DNA of 64,000 nt from Carnegiea gigantea (taxonomy: Eukaryota > Streptophyta > Magnoliopsida > Caryophyllales > Cactaceae), in NCBI GenBank assembly GCA_029747015.1, contig JAKOGI010000564.1, positions 62,001 to 126,000 of the forward strand, in the 5' to 3' direction. A program made the translations under genes and the position numbers. Each line of letters begins with the position of its first letter. Position 1 is the first letter of the stretch. Shown piece after piece: positions 45,666 to 57,592 of this stretch. A model generated the notes under the pieces. The model was given only the letters and a program-made list of their open reading frames with translations. It was not told where the DNA came from and searched no databases.

Positions 45666-46918
45666 ATGTCTTTTTCCCACTTCCCTTTATATAAGCATGA
45701 ATTATTTTGGAGATACTATAATAAATTACATACTTTTCTTGCTCATTGTGATTTTTAATTTGAAAAGTGAAAAATTTTGATTACAGTTTATGAGGGTGTG
45801 AATTGTGAGACCTGTACTCTTTTAGAGTTTTGGAATTTTTGTGCTAAAAATGTTAATGAAGCTTGGGATTTTCTTGACTGGTTGGCTCAGGATACTTATG
45901 AATATGAGATTAGTTGTACTAATTCATACATCCCACCCCCTTACATCCCTGATTATGCTCCAGCTATACGCTAAATTTGCCATTGCTTTGATCATGACAG
46001 CAATTCTTGTCCCTACTATATTTCTGATTAGGGATTTGCTAGACTTAGCAATATGATAGAGACAATGAATGAGCAACAAATTACGTTTGCTAATAAAATG
46101 CTAGAGTATGACCTATCACGTGAGACTGACCTTAGTTCTAGTTGTCCAAGACTTAATGTGAATCTGTGTGATGATGGTGCGTCTTTCCCTCCTCTAGACT
46201 TCGTACTAGAGGAAGTACTTAACCCTCCCTTGACTACTTTACTCACAGTTGCTCCATCCTTTCCTAATACCCTCAGGGACAACACTGCGTTTATCATGAA
46301 CTTTTTTGATAAACCTCCCCCTTTAGCCCAATCGACGGAGTTCAGGGTAGGTGAGATCGTTGGTGTTGGCGCTAGTGTTGATGAAGATGATACTTGGTCT
46401 GAATTAGGTGATGCTTTTATTGAGGAGTATAGTCTTCATGAAACTCTCATAGGGACTTCATGTGTAGATGTTGTGGTTGCGGGCCCAGCTAATCCTGATT
46501 TTGTTGATAATATATCCCCCAACCCTCTTGATACATTCTATGCTTCCCCTTTCCGTTCACTACCCTCCCCTCCCCTTGAGTATCGTAATATGTTACCCAC
46601 TGATTATCATGATATGCTTGAGGGGAATGTAGTTGACTGTTTGAAGCCTCGAGGTACCTTTAGAGGGTATGACACCTCCCTTGACCCTTATAGATTATAC
46701 CTCGAGACCATGCCTACAAAAATATGTTGACCTTTGCATTCGATCACTGTAAGGACTTTTTAAGGGCATTTGATAAATTTTAGAGAGCGCTTACCATTAT
46801 TTCAAGATTCATGTTTAAGTGCACTTATTCCCATTCATCTGAGTTGCATGATCAGGCATTTGATAAGCTCATGAGAGCTTTGACAGCATCTGATTTGGTA
46901 GCTCGGATCTTGAGATGA
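45666..46918 (+). pseudogene. Array unit 3 Gag-like protein, broken
   Basis: ATG at 45666 (MSFSHFP-type start) is followed by TGA after LEK. The zinc-knuckle TAA is present near 45971. From 46053 the frame is open to 46730, where a one-base deletion (ACAAAAATATG against GCAAAAATCATG in unit 2) shifts the frame. The last FDK helices are still readable to 46918, with a TAG near 46781. Protein words otherwise match unit 2. Confidence 0.8.
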
Positions 46919-48190
46919 GGAGGAGTGGCTGATGCTCCTTCAACCTCCCATTACACCATCTTGAGGAGGTGGTAGTTTAGGTGCACCCAGCGCCTAATCA
47001 GGTAAATTCGTTCCCTCTTTTCTCTTTCTTTATTTTTATTTTGTGTATATAGCTTTTGCCCTTTCTTGTTTGTATTTTGCTTTTATGTTGTTATTTTTTT
47101 AGATTTCTTCCTTTTATATATGTAGGTGTCTTATTGGTGGTTGTGACTCCTTGGCTCCCAATGAGGACATTGTGAGATTTAGGTGTGGGGGTGGGAAGTC
47201 ATATACCCTATGCATATTTTTGTGAAAATTTTTTCACTTTTGTGTAGTTTTTCTTTTCAGCTTTGGGGAAGCTTCGTACTATTTTGATTAGCTTAAATCC
47301 CCTGTACTTTGACTATTAGCTTGTGTAGGAATGTGATGTGCATGATAGATCTTCGTCCTCAGCATGTCACTCTAGGCCCTCATGCTAACCCCAATTATTC
47401 GTTATCGATATGTAATCCTATGCTTATCTATGCCATCATCATTAGCTTAGGGACTTAGTCTTCCGTGATTGACTCTCCCACCTGTTTTTGACACGGTTAA
47501 TAATTGTTCGCATTCATTAAAAAAAAAGGAGAAAAAGAAAAACATAAAACAAGGAATGACGAGCATCCCTTTGAGGCATGCACTACTGGGCGTTACCCTT
47601 TGAGGCAATACTGCTATTGGGTGTTATCCTTTGAGGCTATACTGCTATTGGGAAAGCTTGCTTCCTATGCCAACAAATCAATAAGGTAGGATTTAGTCGA
47701 TTCTAGTAAGGCTAAGTCCTAAGATAATGATACACTTACACACCGAGCATTAGGATGGATTTTAGGTTTTAATGCACAGTGTGGTGAAAAGTTAGTGCTT
47801 TGATGTCGTGTATGTGGATAGAGAGTCTTGAGGTATACACTCTGTTTATATACAGGCTAATACCTTCGTTGCATTGGTGAATTAGTTGGCTAGAATGTGT
47901 ACAGTCTTCCCTTTGTACAGATATTTGTGCCTTGTTTGTATATCTATTTTGTTTTCTTTGTTTTTCCTTTCTCCTTTTTCCACTTATTTTTCTTTTTCAA
48001 GATTTTGTGGGTATATGCTCTGCAATCCCGCACAAGACCTTACTCGTCCACTTGGGGGAATCAAGGGGTTCAAAGGGCTTGTTGCATACGCTAAATGCAT
48101 TCCCGATTCCTGCGAAAGTGAGTTAGCTTCCTATGTTAGTTTTTCTTTTGTTTTGCTCGAGGACGAGCAAAAGATCGGTATGGGGGTATT
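46919..48190 (+). other. Array unit 3 3' noncoding region
   Basis: Same order of motifs as units 1 and 2; GAGGC repeat at 47563-47663. Purine tract TATGGGGGTATT ends at 48190. Confidence 0.8.
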
Positions 48191-49941
48191 TGTTAGGTGA
48201 GAAATTATCATATTTTACGTGCCTCTTTCATCCACTTTTAGCTTGTATAATCACTTAATCTTTAGGATTTTTACTTATTTTATTTACATTTGGTAGAAAA
48301 TAAGTTCAAATGGAGCAAGTACCATGAAAAGGAGCGAAGACAGATAAAAACAGTGAAAGCAGGCAAGAAAGGGATGACGAGGGGCGGAACCATCGCGCCA
48401 GAAAAATGGCACGATGGGGCCGTGCCACCCGTCGCCCGCTCACCCAATTTTCTATTTAAGCGTCCTTTGGCATTTTTGTTTGGGACCTCCTCGAGCTCTC
48501 CTTTAGCCACATTTTGGGAGTTTTTAGGTTCGGATTAGCCAATAAAAATCCCATTGGGGAATTAGATTAGCATTTGTCTCTGGCTGTTTGGACTCAAACT
48601 TGTGGATTCTCAAGTTCATTCAATCAACATAAGTTTTCTCATCTCTTCCTCTCTTTATTTTGTATATTTATGTTCATGTTTTGGTTTATATGCTTTTGTA
48701 ATGTTTACAGATTATAGTTGTGAATTTGGATTGTGATTAGCCTTGTGATGGCCAATTGATTGTTGCTCGGCCTTTGTCCCCCTTGTTCATGCTAGAATTT
48801 AAGGTTTTCCCTCACGCCCACCATGTGTTCGATGAAATGCTCGAAAAAGCTTTAATCTGTGTTTTAGGACAACTGATTTTTGCTGAAAGGTGTGGTTGAT
48901 TGTCTAGAGTGGGTAGAGTGAATGACTAGGATTGGGACATGAAAATAGTCTCGTTGCCAGCTAGGTCAAGGGTTGTCAACTTAGTAGTTTAGTCGAACTA
49001 ATCCCATGAAAATAGGTGGTTAGAACAATTAAACTAACCTATTGACCCTTAAGAGAGGGGTTGGGTAGCCTCAATGATGCAATCGGTTAACCTCGAATAC
49101 TAGCATAATTGGGAAGGTGAGAGTTTAACTCGATCAACTGATTTATCTCAGGTTTAATCATAATCGCAGTTAGAGTTAGGAAAAGCTAACCCGACACGAT
49201 TACCGACTCGAAACTGACACGAACTTAAGTGGGTTTCTACAAATTTTCGACCCATTTAATTAAATGGGTTGACACGATCAACACGTTTAATTAAATGGGT
49301 TAGGTTCAGGTTGACATTCTCGACACAAAAAAGTACCTAGTTAACCCGTTTAATTAAATGAGTTAAATAAGTCAACTCATTTTTCTATTTGTCATTTATC
49401 AATTTACTTTTTGTTAGATAACTAAGAACATAAAATTTTTTAAAAATTGTGAATTATGACGAATCAAAGAAATTTTAAAGAGTAATTATTTAACGTGATA
49501 TGTAAACTAAATTTTTAACACTGTAATTACGTATTAGTTGAAAATATTAAATGCATAAATCGTTAATTAGATTACTGAACTTGACCGTTTATCTTAAATG
49601 GGTTAAGCGGATCAACCCGTTTAAAAATTAAATAGGCACAGGTTAAGGCTTTTCAACCCATTTAATAAATGGGTTGGGTTCAGGTCGAGGAATTCTCAGT
49701 CTGTTTAAGTTCGACAAGAATACGAACACGACCCGACACGACTTATTGCCCAGCTTTAGTCGCAGTCCTTTGGTCATTTTGGTAGTTTAGTTCTATTTTC
49801 TATCCCTTTAGTTTTGCTAGCTTGAGACGCTTTAGTTAACTCTGGTACTTGGAAACCCAACTCTCTGCGGATGACACCCCGAGTACTCAACGATGTACCT
49901 TGCACTTAGAGTTTATAAATATTAAAACTTTTTCCCTAACA
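48191..49941 (+). repeat. Array LTR4 (with hAT-like insert)
   Basis: 1751 bp from TGTTAGGTGAG to CCCTAACA. Confidence 0.92.
49171..49758. mobile_element. hAT-like MITE in LTR4
   Basis: 588 bp; left duplication ATCGCAGT, right duplication GTCGCAGT (49759-49766). Confidence 0.83.
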
Positions 49942-50032
49942 AGTTTTTGGCACCGTTGCTAGGGAGCTGGCGCTTTTCAATATTAGAGCTTACTTGGGCA
50001 TTCGAGACTAGGCTTTTATTTAAAAAAAAAAA

Positions 50033-51282
50033 ATGCCTTTTTCCCACTTCCCTTAGTATGAGCATGAATTATTTTGGAGATACTATAATAAATTACATGC
50101 TTTTCTTGCTCATTGTGATTTTTAGTTAGAAAAGTGGAAAATTTTGATTACAGTTTATGAGGGAATTGTGAGACCTGTACTCTTTTAGAGTTTTGGGATT
50201 TTTGTGCTAAAAATGTTAATGAAGCTTGGGATTTTCTTGACTGGTTGGCTCAGGATACTTATGAATATGAGATTAGTTGTACTGATTCATACATCCCACC
50301 CCCTTACATCCCTGATTATGCTCCTGCTATGCGCTAAATTTGCCATTGCTTTGATCATGACAGTAATTCTTGTCCCTACTGTATTTCTGATTAGGGATTT
50401 GCTAGACTTAGCAATATGATAGAGACAATGAATGAGCAACAAATTACGTTTGCTAATAAAATGCTGGAGTATGACCTATCACCTAAGACTGACCTTAGTT
50501 GTAGTTCTCCGAGACTTGATTTCAATCTGTGTGATGGTGGTACGTCTTTCCCTCCTCTAGAGTTCGGACTAAAGGAAGTACTCAACCCTCCCTTGACTAC
50601 TTTACCCACAGTTACTCTATCCTTTCCTAATGCCCTCAGGGCCAACATTGCGTTTGTCATGACCCTTTTTCATAAACCTCCCCCTTTAACTCAGTTAATG
50701 GAGTTCGAGGTAGGTGAGACCGTTGGTGTTGGCGGTAGTGTTGATGAGGATGATACTTGGTCTAAGTTAGGCGATGTTTTTATTGAGGAGTATGGTCTTT
50801 ATGAAACTCCCATAGGGACTTCATGTGTGGATGTTGTGGTTGCGGGGCCAGCTAATCCTGATTTTGTTGATAATATTTCCCCGAAGCCTCTTGATATATT
50901 CCATGCTTCCCCTTTCCATTCACTACCCTCCCCTCCCCCTGAGTACCGTAATATGTTACCCGCTAATTATCATGATATGCTTGAGGGGAATGTGGTTGAC
51001 AGTTTGGAGTCTCTTGGTATCTTTAGAGTGTATGACCCCTCCCTTGACCCTTATAGATTATACCTCGAGACTATGCCTGCAAAAATCATGTTGACCTTTG
51101 CATTCGATCACTCTAGGGACTTTTTAACGGCATTTGATAAATTTCAGAGAACGCTTACCATTATTTCAAGATTCATGTTTAAGTGCTCTTATTCCCATTC
51201 ATCTGAGTTGCATGCTCAGGTGTTTGATAAGCTCATGAGAGCTTTGACGGCATCTGATTTCGTAGCTTGGATCTTGAGATAA
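50033..51282 (+). pseudogene. Array unit 4 Gag-like protein, mosaic, long C-terminal frame
   Basis: ATG at 50033. Keeps Trp (TGG) after LEK, then has a 4-base deletion near 50163 (GAGGGAATTGTG against GAGGGTGTGAATTGTG) that shifts the frame. The zinc-knuckle TAA is present near 50336. From 50416 a clean 288-residue frame runs to TAA 51282. Its first 20 residues match units 2 and 3, while the following part (EFGLKEVLNPPL, TLFHKPPPL, EFEVGE) matches unit 5, a mosaic. The C-terminal FDKFQRTL and VFDKLMRALTAS helices are intact. Confidence 0.82.
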
Positions 51283-52574
51283 GGAGGAGTGGCTGATGCT
51301 CCTTCAGTCTCCCATCGCACCATCTTGAGGAAGTAGTAGTTTAGGTGCACCCAGTGCCTAACCAGGTAAATTCATTTCCTCTTTTCTCTTTCTTTATTTT
51401 TATTTTGTGTATATACCTTTTGCCCTTTCTTGTTTATGTTTTGCATTTGTGTTGTTAATTTTGTAGATTTCTTCCATTTGTATATATATGTGTCTTATTG
51501 GTGGTTGTGACTCCTTGGCTCCCAATGAGAACATTGTGAGATTTAGGGGTGGGGGTGGGAAGTCATATACCCTATGCATATTTTTGTGAAAATTTTTTCA
51601 CTTTTGTATAGTTTTTCTTTTCGGCTTTGGGGAAGCTTCGTATTATTCTGATTAGCTTAAATCCTCTGTACTTTGACTATTAGCTTGTATAGGAATGTGA
51701 TGTGCATGATAGATCTTCGTCCTCAGCGGGTCATTCTAGGCCCTCATGCTAACCCCAATTATTCGTTATCGATGTGTAATCCTATCCTTATCTATGCCAT
51801 CATCATTAGCTTAGGGACTTAGTCTTCCGTGATTGACTCTGTCACCTGTTTTTGACACGGTTACTTTAATAATTGTTTGCATTCAAAAAAAAAAGGAGAA
51901 AAAGAAAAACATAAAACAAGGAATGACAAGTATACCTTTGAGGCATGCGCTACTGGGCATTACTCTTTGAGACAATACTGCCACTAGGTGTTATCCTTTG
52001 AGACAATACTGCTACTGGAAAAGCTTGCTTCCTGTGTTAACAAGTCAATAATGTAGCATGTGTTAGTCAAGTGGGATTGAGTTGATTCTGGTAAGGCTAA
52101 GTCCTAAGATAATGATACACTTACACACTGAGCATTAGGATAAATTTCAGGTTTTAATACACAGTAAGGTGAAAAGTTAGTACTTTGATGTCGTGTATAT
52201 CGATAGAGAGTCTTGATATGTACACTCTGTTTATATATAGGTTAATATCTTCGTTGCATTGGTGATTTGGTTGGTTAGAATGTGTATAGTCTTCCCCTTG
52301 TATAGATATTTTTGCCTTGTTTGTATATCTGTTTTATTTTCTTTGTTTTTCCTTTCTCCTTTTCCTCTTATTTTTCTTTTCCAAGATTCTATGGGTATAT
52401 CTTCCGCAAACCCGTACGAGACCTTACTCGTCCACTTTGGGGAACCGAGGGGTTCAAAGGGTTTGTTGCATACGCTAAATGCAATCGCAATTCCTGCGAA
52501 AGTGAGTTAGGTTCCTATGTTAGTTTTTCTTTTGTTTCGCTCGAGGACGAGTGAAACATAGGTGTGGAGGTATT
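51283..52574 (+). other. Array unit 4 3' noncoding region
   Basis: GTGGCTGATGCTCC, internal purine tract near 51528-51560, GAGGC repeat 51930-52028 (more diverged), terminal tract with GTGTGGAGGTATT before LTR5. Confidence 0.8.
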
Positions 52575-54045
52575 TGTTAGGCGAGAAATTATCATATTCT
52601 ACGTGCCTCTTTCATCCGCTTTCAGCTTGTATAATAACTTAATCTTTAGGATTTTTACTTGTTTGATTTACGTTTTGTGGGAAATAAGTTCAAATGGAGT
52701 AAGTACCATGAAAAGGAGCGAACACAGACAAAAGCAGCGAAAGCAGGTAAGAAAGGGATGATGAGGGGTGGAACCATCGCGCCAGAAAAATGGCGTGGTG
52801 GGGGCGTGCCACCTGGCATGGACGTGCCCCTCCCCCGTCGCCCGCTCGCCCGATTTTCTATTTAAGCGTCCTTCAGCGTTTTTGTTCGGGACCTCCACAG
52901 GCTCTCCTTTAGCGACTTTTTGGGAGTTTTTAGGTTAGGATTAGCCAATAAAAATCCCATTAGAGAATTAGATTAGGATTTGTCTCTGGTTATTTGGATT
53001 CGAACTTGTGGATTCTCAAGTTCATTCAATCAACATAAGTTTTCTCTTCTCTTCCTCTCTTTATTTTGTATGTTTATGTTCATGTTTTGGTTTATATGCT
53101 TTTGTAAAGTTTATAAATTATAGTTGTGAATTTGGATTGTGATTGGCCTTGTGATGGCCTTGTGATTGTTGTTCAGCCTTTGCCCCCCTTATTCATACTA
53201 GAATTTAAGGTTTTCCCTCACGGCCATCATGTGTTCAATGAAATGCTCGAAAGAGCTTTAATTTGTGTTTTAGGGCAACTGATTTATACTGAAAGGTGAG
53301 GTTGGTTGCCTAGTGTGGGTAGAGTGAATGGCAGGAATTGGGACATGAAAATAGTCTCATCGCTTGCTAGGTCAATGGTTGTCAACCTAGTAAGTTAGTC
53401 GAACTAATCCCACGAAAATAGGTAATTGGAATAACTAGACTAGCCTATTGACCCTTAAGAAAGGGCTTAGGTGGCCTCAATGATGCAACCGATCAACCTC
53501 AAATACTAGCATAATTTGAAAAGGTGAGGGTTTAGCTTGATCAACTTATTTATCTCAAGTTTAATCATAATCGCAGCTAGAGTTGGGAGAAGCTGACCCG
53601 ACACGATTACCGATGTGAAATCGACATGAACTTACGTGGGTTTGGCTACAAATTTTTGACCCATTTAATTAAATGGGTTGACACGTTCAATCCATTTAAT
53701 TAAATAGGTTAGGTTCAGGTTGACATTCTTGACATGGAAAAGTACCTATTTAATCCATCTTATTAAATGAGTTAAATAAGTCAATTCATTTTTCCATTTG
53801 TCATTTATCAATTTACTTTTTATTAGACAATTAAGAATATAAAATTTTTTAAAAATTGTGAGTTATGACGAATTAGGGAAATTTTAAAGAGTAATTATTT
53901 AACGTGATATGTAAACTTAATTTTTAACACTGTAATTACGTATTAGTTAAAAATATTAAATGCATAAATAATTAATTAGATTACCGAACTTGACCTATTT
54001 ATCTTAAACGGGTTAACAGGTCAACCCGTTTAAAAAATAAATAGG

Positions 54046-55560
54046 TGTTCGCACCAAAAATGAGCTATTTTTAAGGTACTTTTATACTAATTTTATGCTC
54101 GTTTTAATCGTATTTTTAAGGTTTTTATTTGATTTTATTTTATTTTGCAGGTTTTGAATAATTTCAGAAAAATGGCCAAAATGCGAGAAAAATAGTGGAA
54201 AATGTCGGGAATTAAAGAACTGGCCCAAAATTGCCATGAACCGATCTAAATTGCAGTGAACCGGCCCAAAAAGAATTGAACCGGTTCAGAGAAAAAATAA
54301 AAAAACCGGTCCGGTTCACCCCTTCCCAGCCACCCGGTTCAACGTCTTTTAATTCCCCCTCCCCTTCACTCCCTCTCTTCGCGTCCCTCTGCTAACCCAG
54401 AACCCCGAAGACCCCAGAGCCTGCCTCGCCTTCTTCATCCTCATCTCTTCTCTCATCTTCCCTTTCTCTCCCCTCGAACCTCCATCCCGCACTTCACGCT
54501 GCAAGTGCCAACGCATCTTCCAGCCAACACCATCTTCGCCATCCACGACAACCCCAAATCGAACGGTGAAGAATTCATGGAGTTCGGGCATATATTGAAG
54601 CTCGCAGACGCCATTGAGAGCTAGGTAATTTTAGGTTCTAGTTTAGGTTTAATTTCGTTTTAGGTTTAGGTTTAGTTTTGATTTCGTTCTAGTCATTCGA
54701 ATTTTAGGGTAAATTTCGATTTTAGGGTTTTATGTTAGAATGAGTTTTTGAGTTCGAATTTCTTGTAATTTTGTTATACTTTCAAGTTTCCCAGTAGTAA
54801 TTTACGATTATGGTTTGATTTTTGTAAAATTGGATGTTGGGTTGTTGAATTTCGTTTGAATTCCCCCTCCCCCGTTTGCTCTGTTCTGTTTCGGTATTAA
54901 TGGCGATTCCGCCATTGTTGGTTGTAGGGCTGAGCTGCAAAGCGAGGAGGCCCTGTGTTGGTAGATTTTAGTTCGAATTCCCCCTCCCCTGTTGCTTCCC
55001 TGTTCTGTTTCGGTTCCGTTCTCTGTGCCCTTCACCGTGGAGTCGACTCAATTTTCAGGTTTCTCTCGTGCCCTGTTTCCCCTCCCCTCTTGCTTCGGTT
55101 CGCTTGTTCTGGATATCGATTGCTTGCTGCTAGTAATCTGTTAGTGGTTGATGATGTTGGCTGTCATAGAGTTTGATTTCTGTTCTTGCTTCAATGTTTA
55201 ATATTAGCCTCAGTTTTACTTTCCCTTTCCGTAATTTAGTTCACAATGAGAGCAGAATCTTAAGTGGTGAGTTGAATTCTTATGGTTTTAGTGCATATTT
55301 TAGGTCTGTTTAATTTTAGTTTTCCTCAGATTCAAGTAATTTGGTTGATTTGAATATGGCAAGTTTGGTGATTTTAAGTTAGGTTAGGTAGTTTTAGGTT
55401 TTGATTTTAGTAGCTGTTTACGTCTAGTTAATGCATAATCTCCTGAAGTAGTTAATCCACTTTGTTTTGTGACCTAAATTCTTCCGTTGTCCCCGAGGAT
55501 TCGACCCTCAAGTATTACAGCGAGAGCTGTACGCTTGCGGCTTTTATTTCACTCTCAGTT
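54046..55560 (+). repeat. Element F 5' LTR
   Basis: Starts TGTTCGCACCAAAAATGAGC. Similarity with the 3' LTR stops at CTCTCAGTT (55560); the last 11 bases seen in the 3' LTR (TTTAACCAACA) are missing. GC-rich stretches at 54300-54600 and 54860-55100 look open on the minus strand but are LTR sequence, repeated at 59370-60110. Confidence 0.93.
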
Positions 55561-55835
55561 TGTGTTTTTCGTGATTTTATTAGAAGTTATTTAGTTGTGT
55601 GCTTTATTTTGTTATTTTAGTATCAATCATCATTTGTTGTTATCATTTCTTCAAAAAAATCCAAAAAAAAATCCAAAAATCCAAAAAAAAATGAAAAAAA
55701 TTCAAAAATCCAAAAAAAAATTTGAAAACCTTCAAAAATCACAAAAAAATTTTGAAAAACCAAAAATCCAAAAAATAAATTGAAAACCCCTAAAAATTGA
55801 AAAAATTTTGCCAAAAAAAAATTAAAAATTTCAAA
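55561..55835 (+). other. Element F leader, very A-rich
   Basis: No PBS of the TGGCGCC or TGGTATC type is seen. 55645-55830 is made of A runs separated by TCC, TTC or TTG (for example AAAAATCCAAAAAAAAATCC), unlike anything else in the window. Confidence 0.7.
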
Positions 55836-57131
55836 ATGCCTGCTTTCAATTTCCCGCAATTTGAGCATGAACCTTTTTGGAATTATTTTTCAAGGCTTAA
55901 TGATTATCGTGCTCAATTGAATCATAATTTTCAAAAATGCCAAATTTGTGACGTAGTTATTGAGGGTCTGAATTTCGAGTCAAGGAATTACATTGAATCA
56001 CTTAGTCCTGGAGGTTTTCCTGAATTATTATCTAAAGCTCAAAATGAAGTTTGGGATTTCTTGGAAAAATTAGCTTGGGAAACCTACGCGTTTGAACAAG
56101 CTAATGAGACTTTTATATACCCGACTCATGGAGAATGTGATTTTTATGCTGATTCTAAACCTTCAGATCATTTTATGGATTCCTTTGACTCATCTTATTC
56201 TTATGTGCCTCCTGTTTTGTGCGACTATTGTAAATCTCCTGATCATGCTGCTTATACTTGTTCTTATCGCGATTACATTGATGCTACCTGTGCAAGTTTT
56301 GAAAAGAAACTTAATGATATGACTGATCACATGATAGAGACTATGAAATTGAGAATTGCTGAATATTCTGAATCTTTTAACCAGATTAGGGGAATTTCTT
56401 GTGAGATTGATTCTAGTTTAGGGTCTCCTAAACCTGATATTATTCTCTACGATGATTTTGAACCTTCTTATTCTGATAGGCTTGATTTGAATGAAAACAT
56501 GTTTATGCCTAGTTTAGAACAAGAAAGTGATCCCCCTAAGTCTCTATTATCAGATCTTGCACCTTGCACTGACTCACTTGATACTATCACTGAAGATGTT
56601 TTAGTTGATTTACCCACCACTTTGAACAGCTTTTCTGAATTAGAAATGGGTAAACCATCTGATACTGTTAGTGAGTTAGAAATAAGCATCACACCTGCAA
56701 TTGAGTTTCATGATTTGGATGATTCAACAATTATTTCACAGGAGTTATGTGAAGAAGTGACTGCACCCACTGTTTTGAACTTAAATGATGATATTCTTTG
56801 TGCAGAATATGAATCTTTTTCATATGGGCTTAATGTTACTGAAGGTCTTGATTTTGATTCTAATGCTGAATTTGAATCGTTCTCTTTTGATTCCATCATT
56901 CCTGACCTTTTAATTACATCTGATGATAATATTCTGCAAATTGAATATGAATCTTTTCGTGGGTTTGATGTCGATATGAGTCTGAAGGAGGATTCCTGTG
57001 CTGAATATGAATCATTTTCTGTTGATCGTGTCCAAGCTGACCTCCTTCTTGAATATTGTAATTCTCCCCTTTCCTCTCTTCTTTCTTCTTTAGACCCTCC
57101 GAGTCTACTTTTGTCGAATCTGAGACATTGA
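55836..57131 (+). CDS. Element F Gag-like protein, main frame (431 residues)
   Basis: The start ATG 55836 (MPAFNFPQFEHEPFWNYFS) is chosen because the array units begin their homologous protein at the same words; the upstream in-frame codons are A-rich leader. N-terminal helical region: LNDYRAQLNHNFQK and EVWDFLEKLAWETYAFEQA. An intact zinc knuckle, CDYCKSPDHAAYTC (CX2CX4HX4C), lies at about residues 128-141. The second half is acidic, with several copies of EYESFS and DDDI-like words. It ends with TGA at 57129-57131. A Gag role (RNA binding, particle) is inferred from the knuckle and the gag-pseudogene relatives; enzymes must come from elsewhere. Confidence 0.8.
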   Translation: MPAFNFPQFEHEPFWNYFSRLNDYRAQLNHNFQKCQICDVVIEGLNFESRNYIESLSPGGFPELLSKAQNEVWDFLEKLAWETYAFEQANETFIYPTHGECDFYADSKPSDHFMDSFDSSYSYVPPVLCDYCKSPDHAAYTCSYRDYIDATCASFEKKLNDMTDHMIETMKLRIAEYSESFNQIRGISCEIDSSLGSPKPDIILYDDFEPSYSDRLDLNENMFMPSLEQESDPPKSLLSDLAPCTDSLDTITEDVLVDLPTTLNSFSELEMGKPSDTVSELEISITPAIEFHDLDDSTIISQELCEEVTAPTVLNLNDDILCAEYESFSYGLNVTEGLDFDSNAEFESFSFDSIIPDLLITSDDNILQIEYESFRGFDVDMSLKEDSCAEYESFSVDRVQADLLLEYCNSPLSSLLSSLDPPSLLLSNLRH

Positions 57132-57592
57132 TGCTTGATACTCCTTGTTTAGATCAGATTCGTGATGATAATGACATAAATAGACTCAAAGATCATTTTG
57201 AATTGCAGGACTTGGCTTTAGGCCATCATTTGCTCTCTGATTTTCATATTTCCTTTGATTGGCCTTGTTTTAGTTCTCTCCCTTCCCCTCTTAGAGATGT
57301 GAGATTTCATTTAGATCATTCAGATCACCTTAGATGGTTTATGCCTTCATATAGCCATATGTTCATTAAACCATTGACTGGTGCATCTGATTTTGCATAT
57401 ACACATCTCTCTTCTGATTGGGCTGCGAGCTTTGATAAGCTCAAGAGAGCATTGAGTTGCATTGAATGTATGCATCCTATTTGGTTTACAATTCCTGTTT
57501 CTCACTATCTGCATTTTTGTGAGGATTGTGCCCGTCTGTTTGATAAGCTACTACGAGCATTAGTTGGTTTTGATCTGAGTAGCTGCTTGTAA
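57131..57592 (+). CDS. Element F second frame, C-terminal Gag-like part (153 residues)
   Basis: ATG 57131 overlaps the upstream stop as TGATG, so the frame is shifted by one. The product (MLDTPCLDQIRDD) ends with two FDKL helices (SFDKLKRALSCIE and LFDKLLRALVGF) that match the C-terminus of the 288-residue frames of the array. In the array both parts lie in one frame. So this is either a frameshift mutation that split one protein or a genuine coupled pair; the sequence alone does not decide. Confidence 0.7.
   Translation: MLDTPCLDQIRDDNDINRLKDHFELQDLALGHHLLSDFHISFDWPCFSSLPSPLRDVRFHLDHSDHLRWFMPSYSHMFIKPLTGASDFAYTHLSSDWAASFDKLKRALSCIECMHPIWFTIPVSHYLHFCEDCARLFDKLLRALVGFDLSSCL

Noticed and set aside
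54349..54591. GC-rich minus-strand frames in the F LTRs (also 54808-55035, 59419-59616, 59792-60106)
   Set aside because: LTR sequence repeated in both LTRs; no protein motif.
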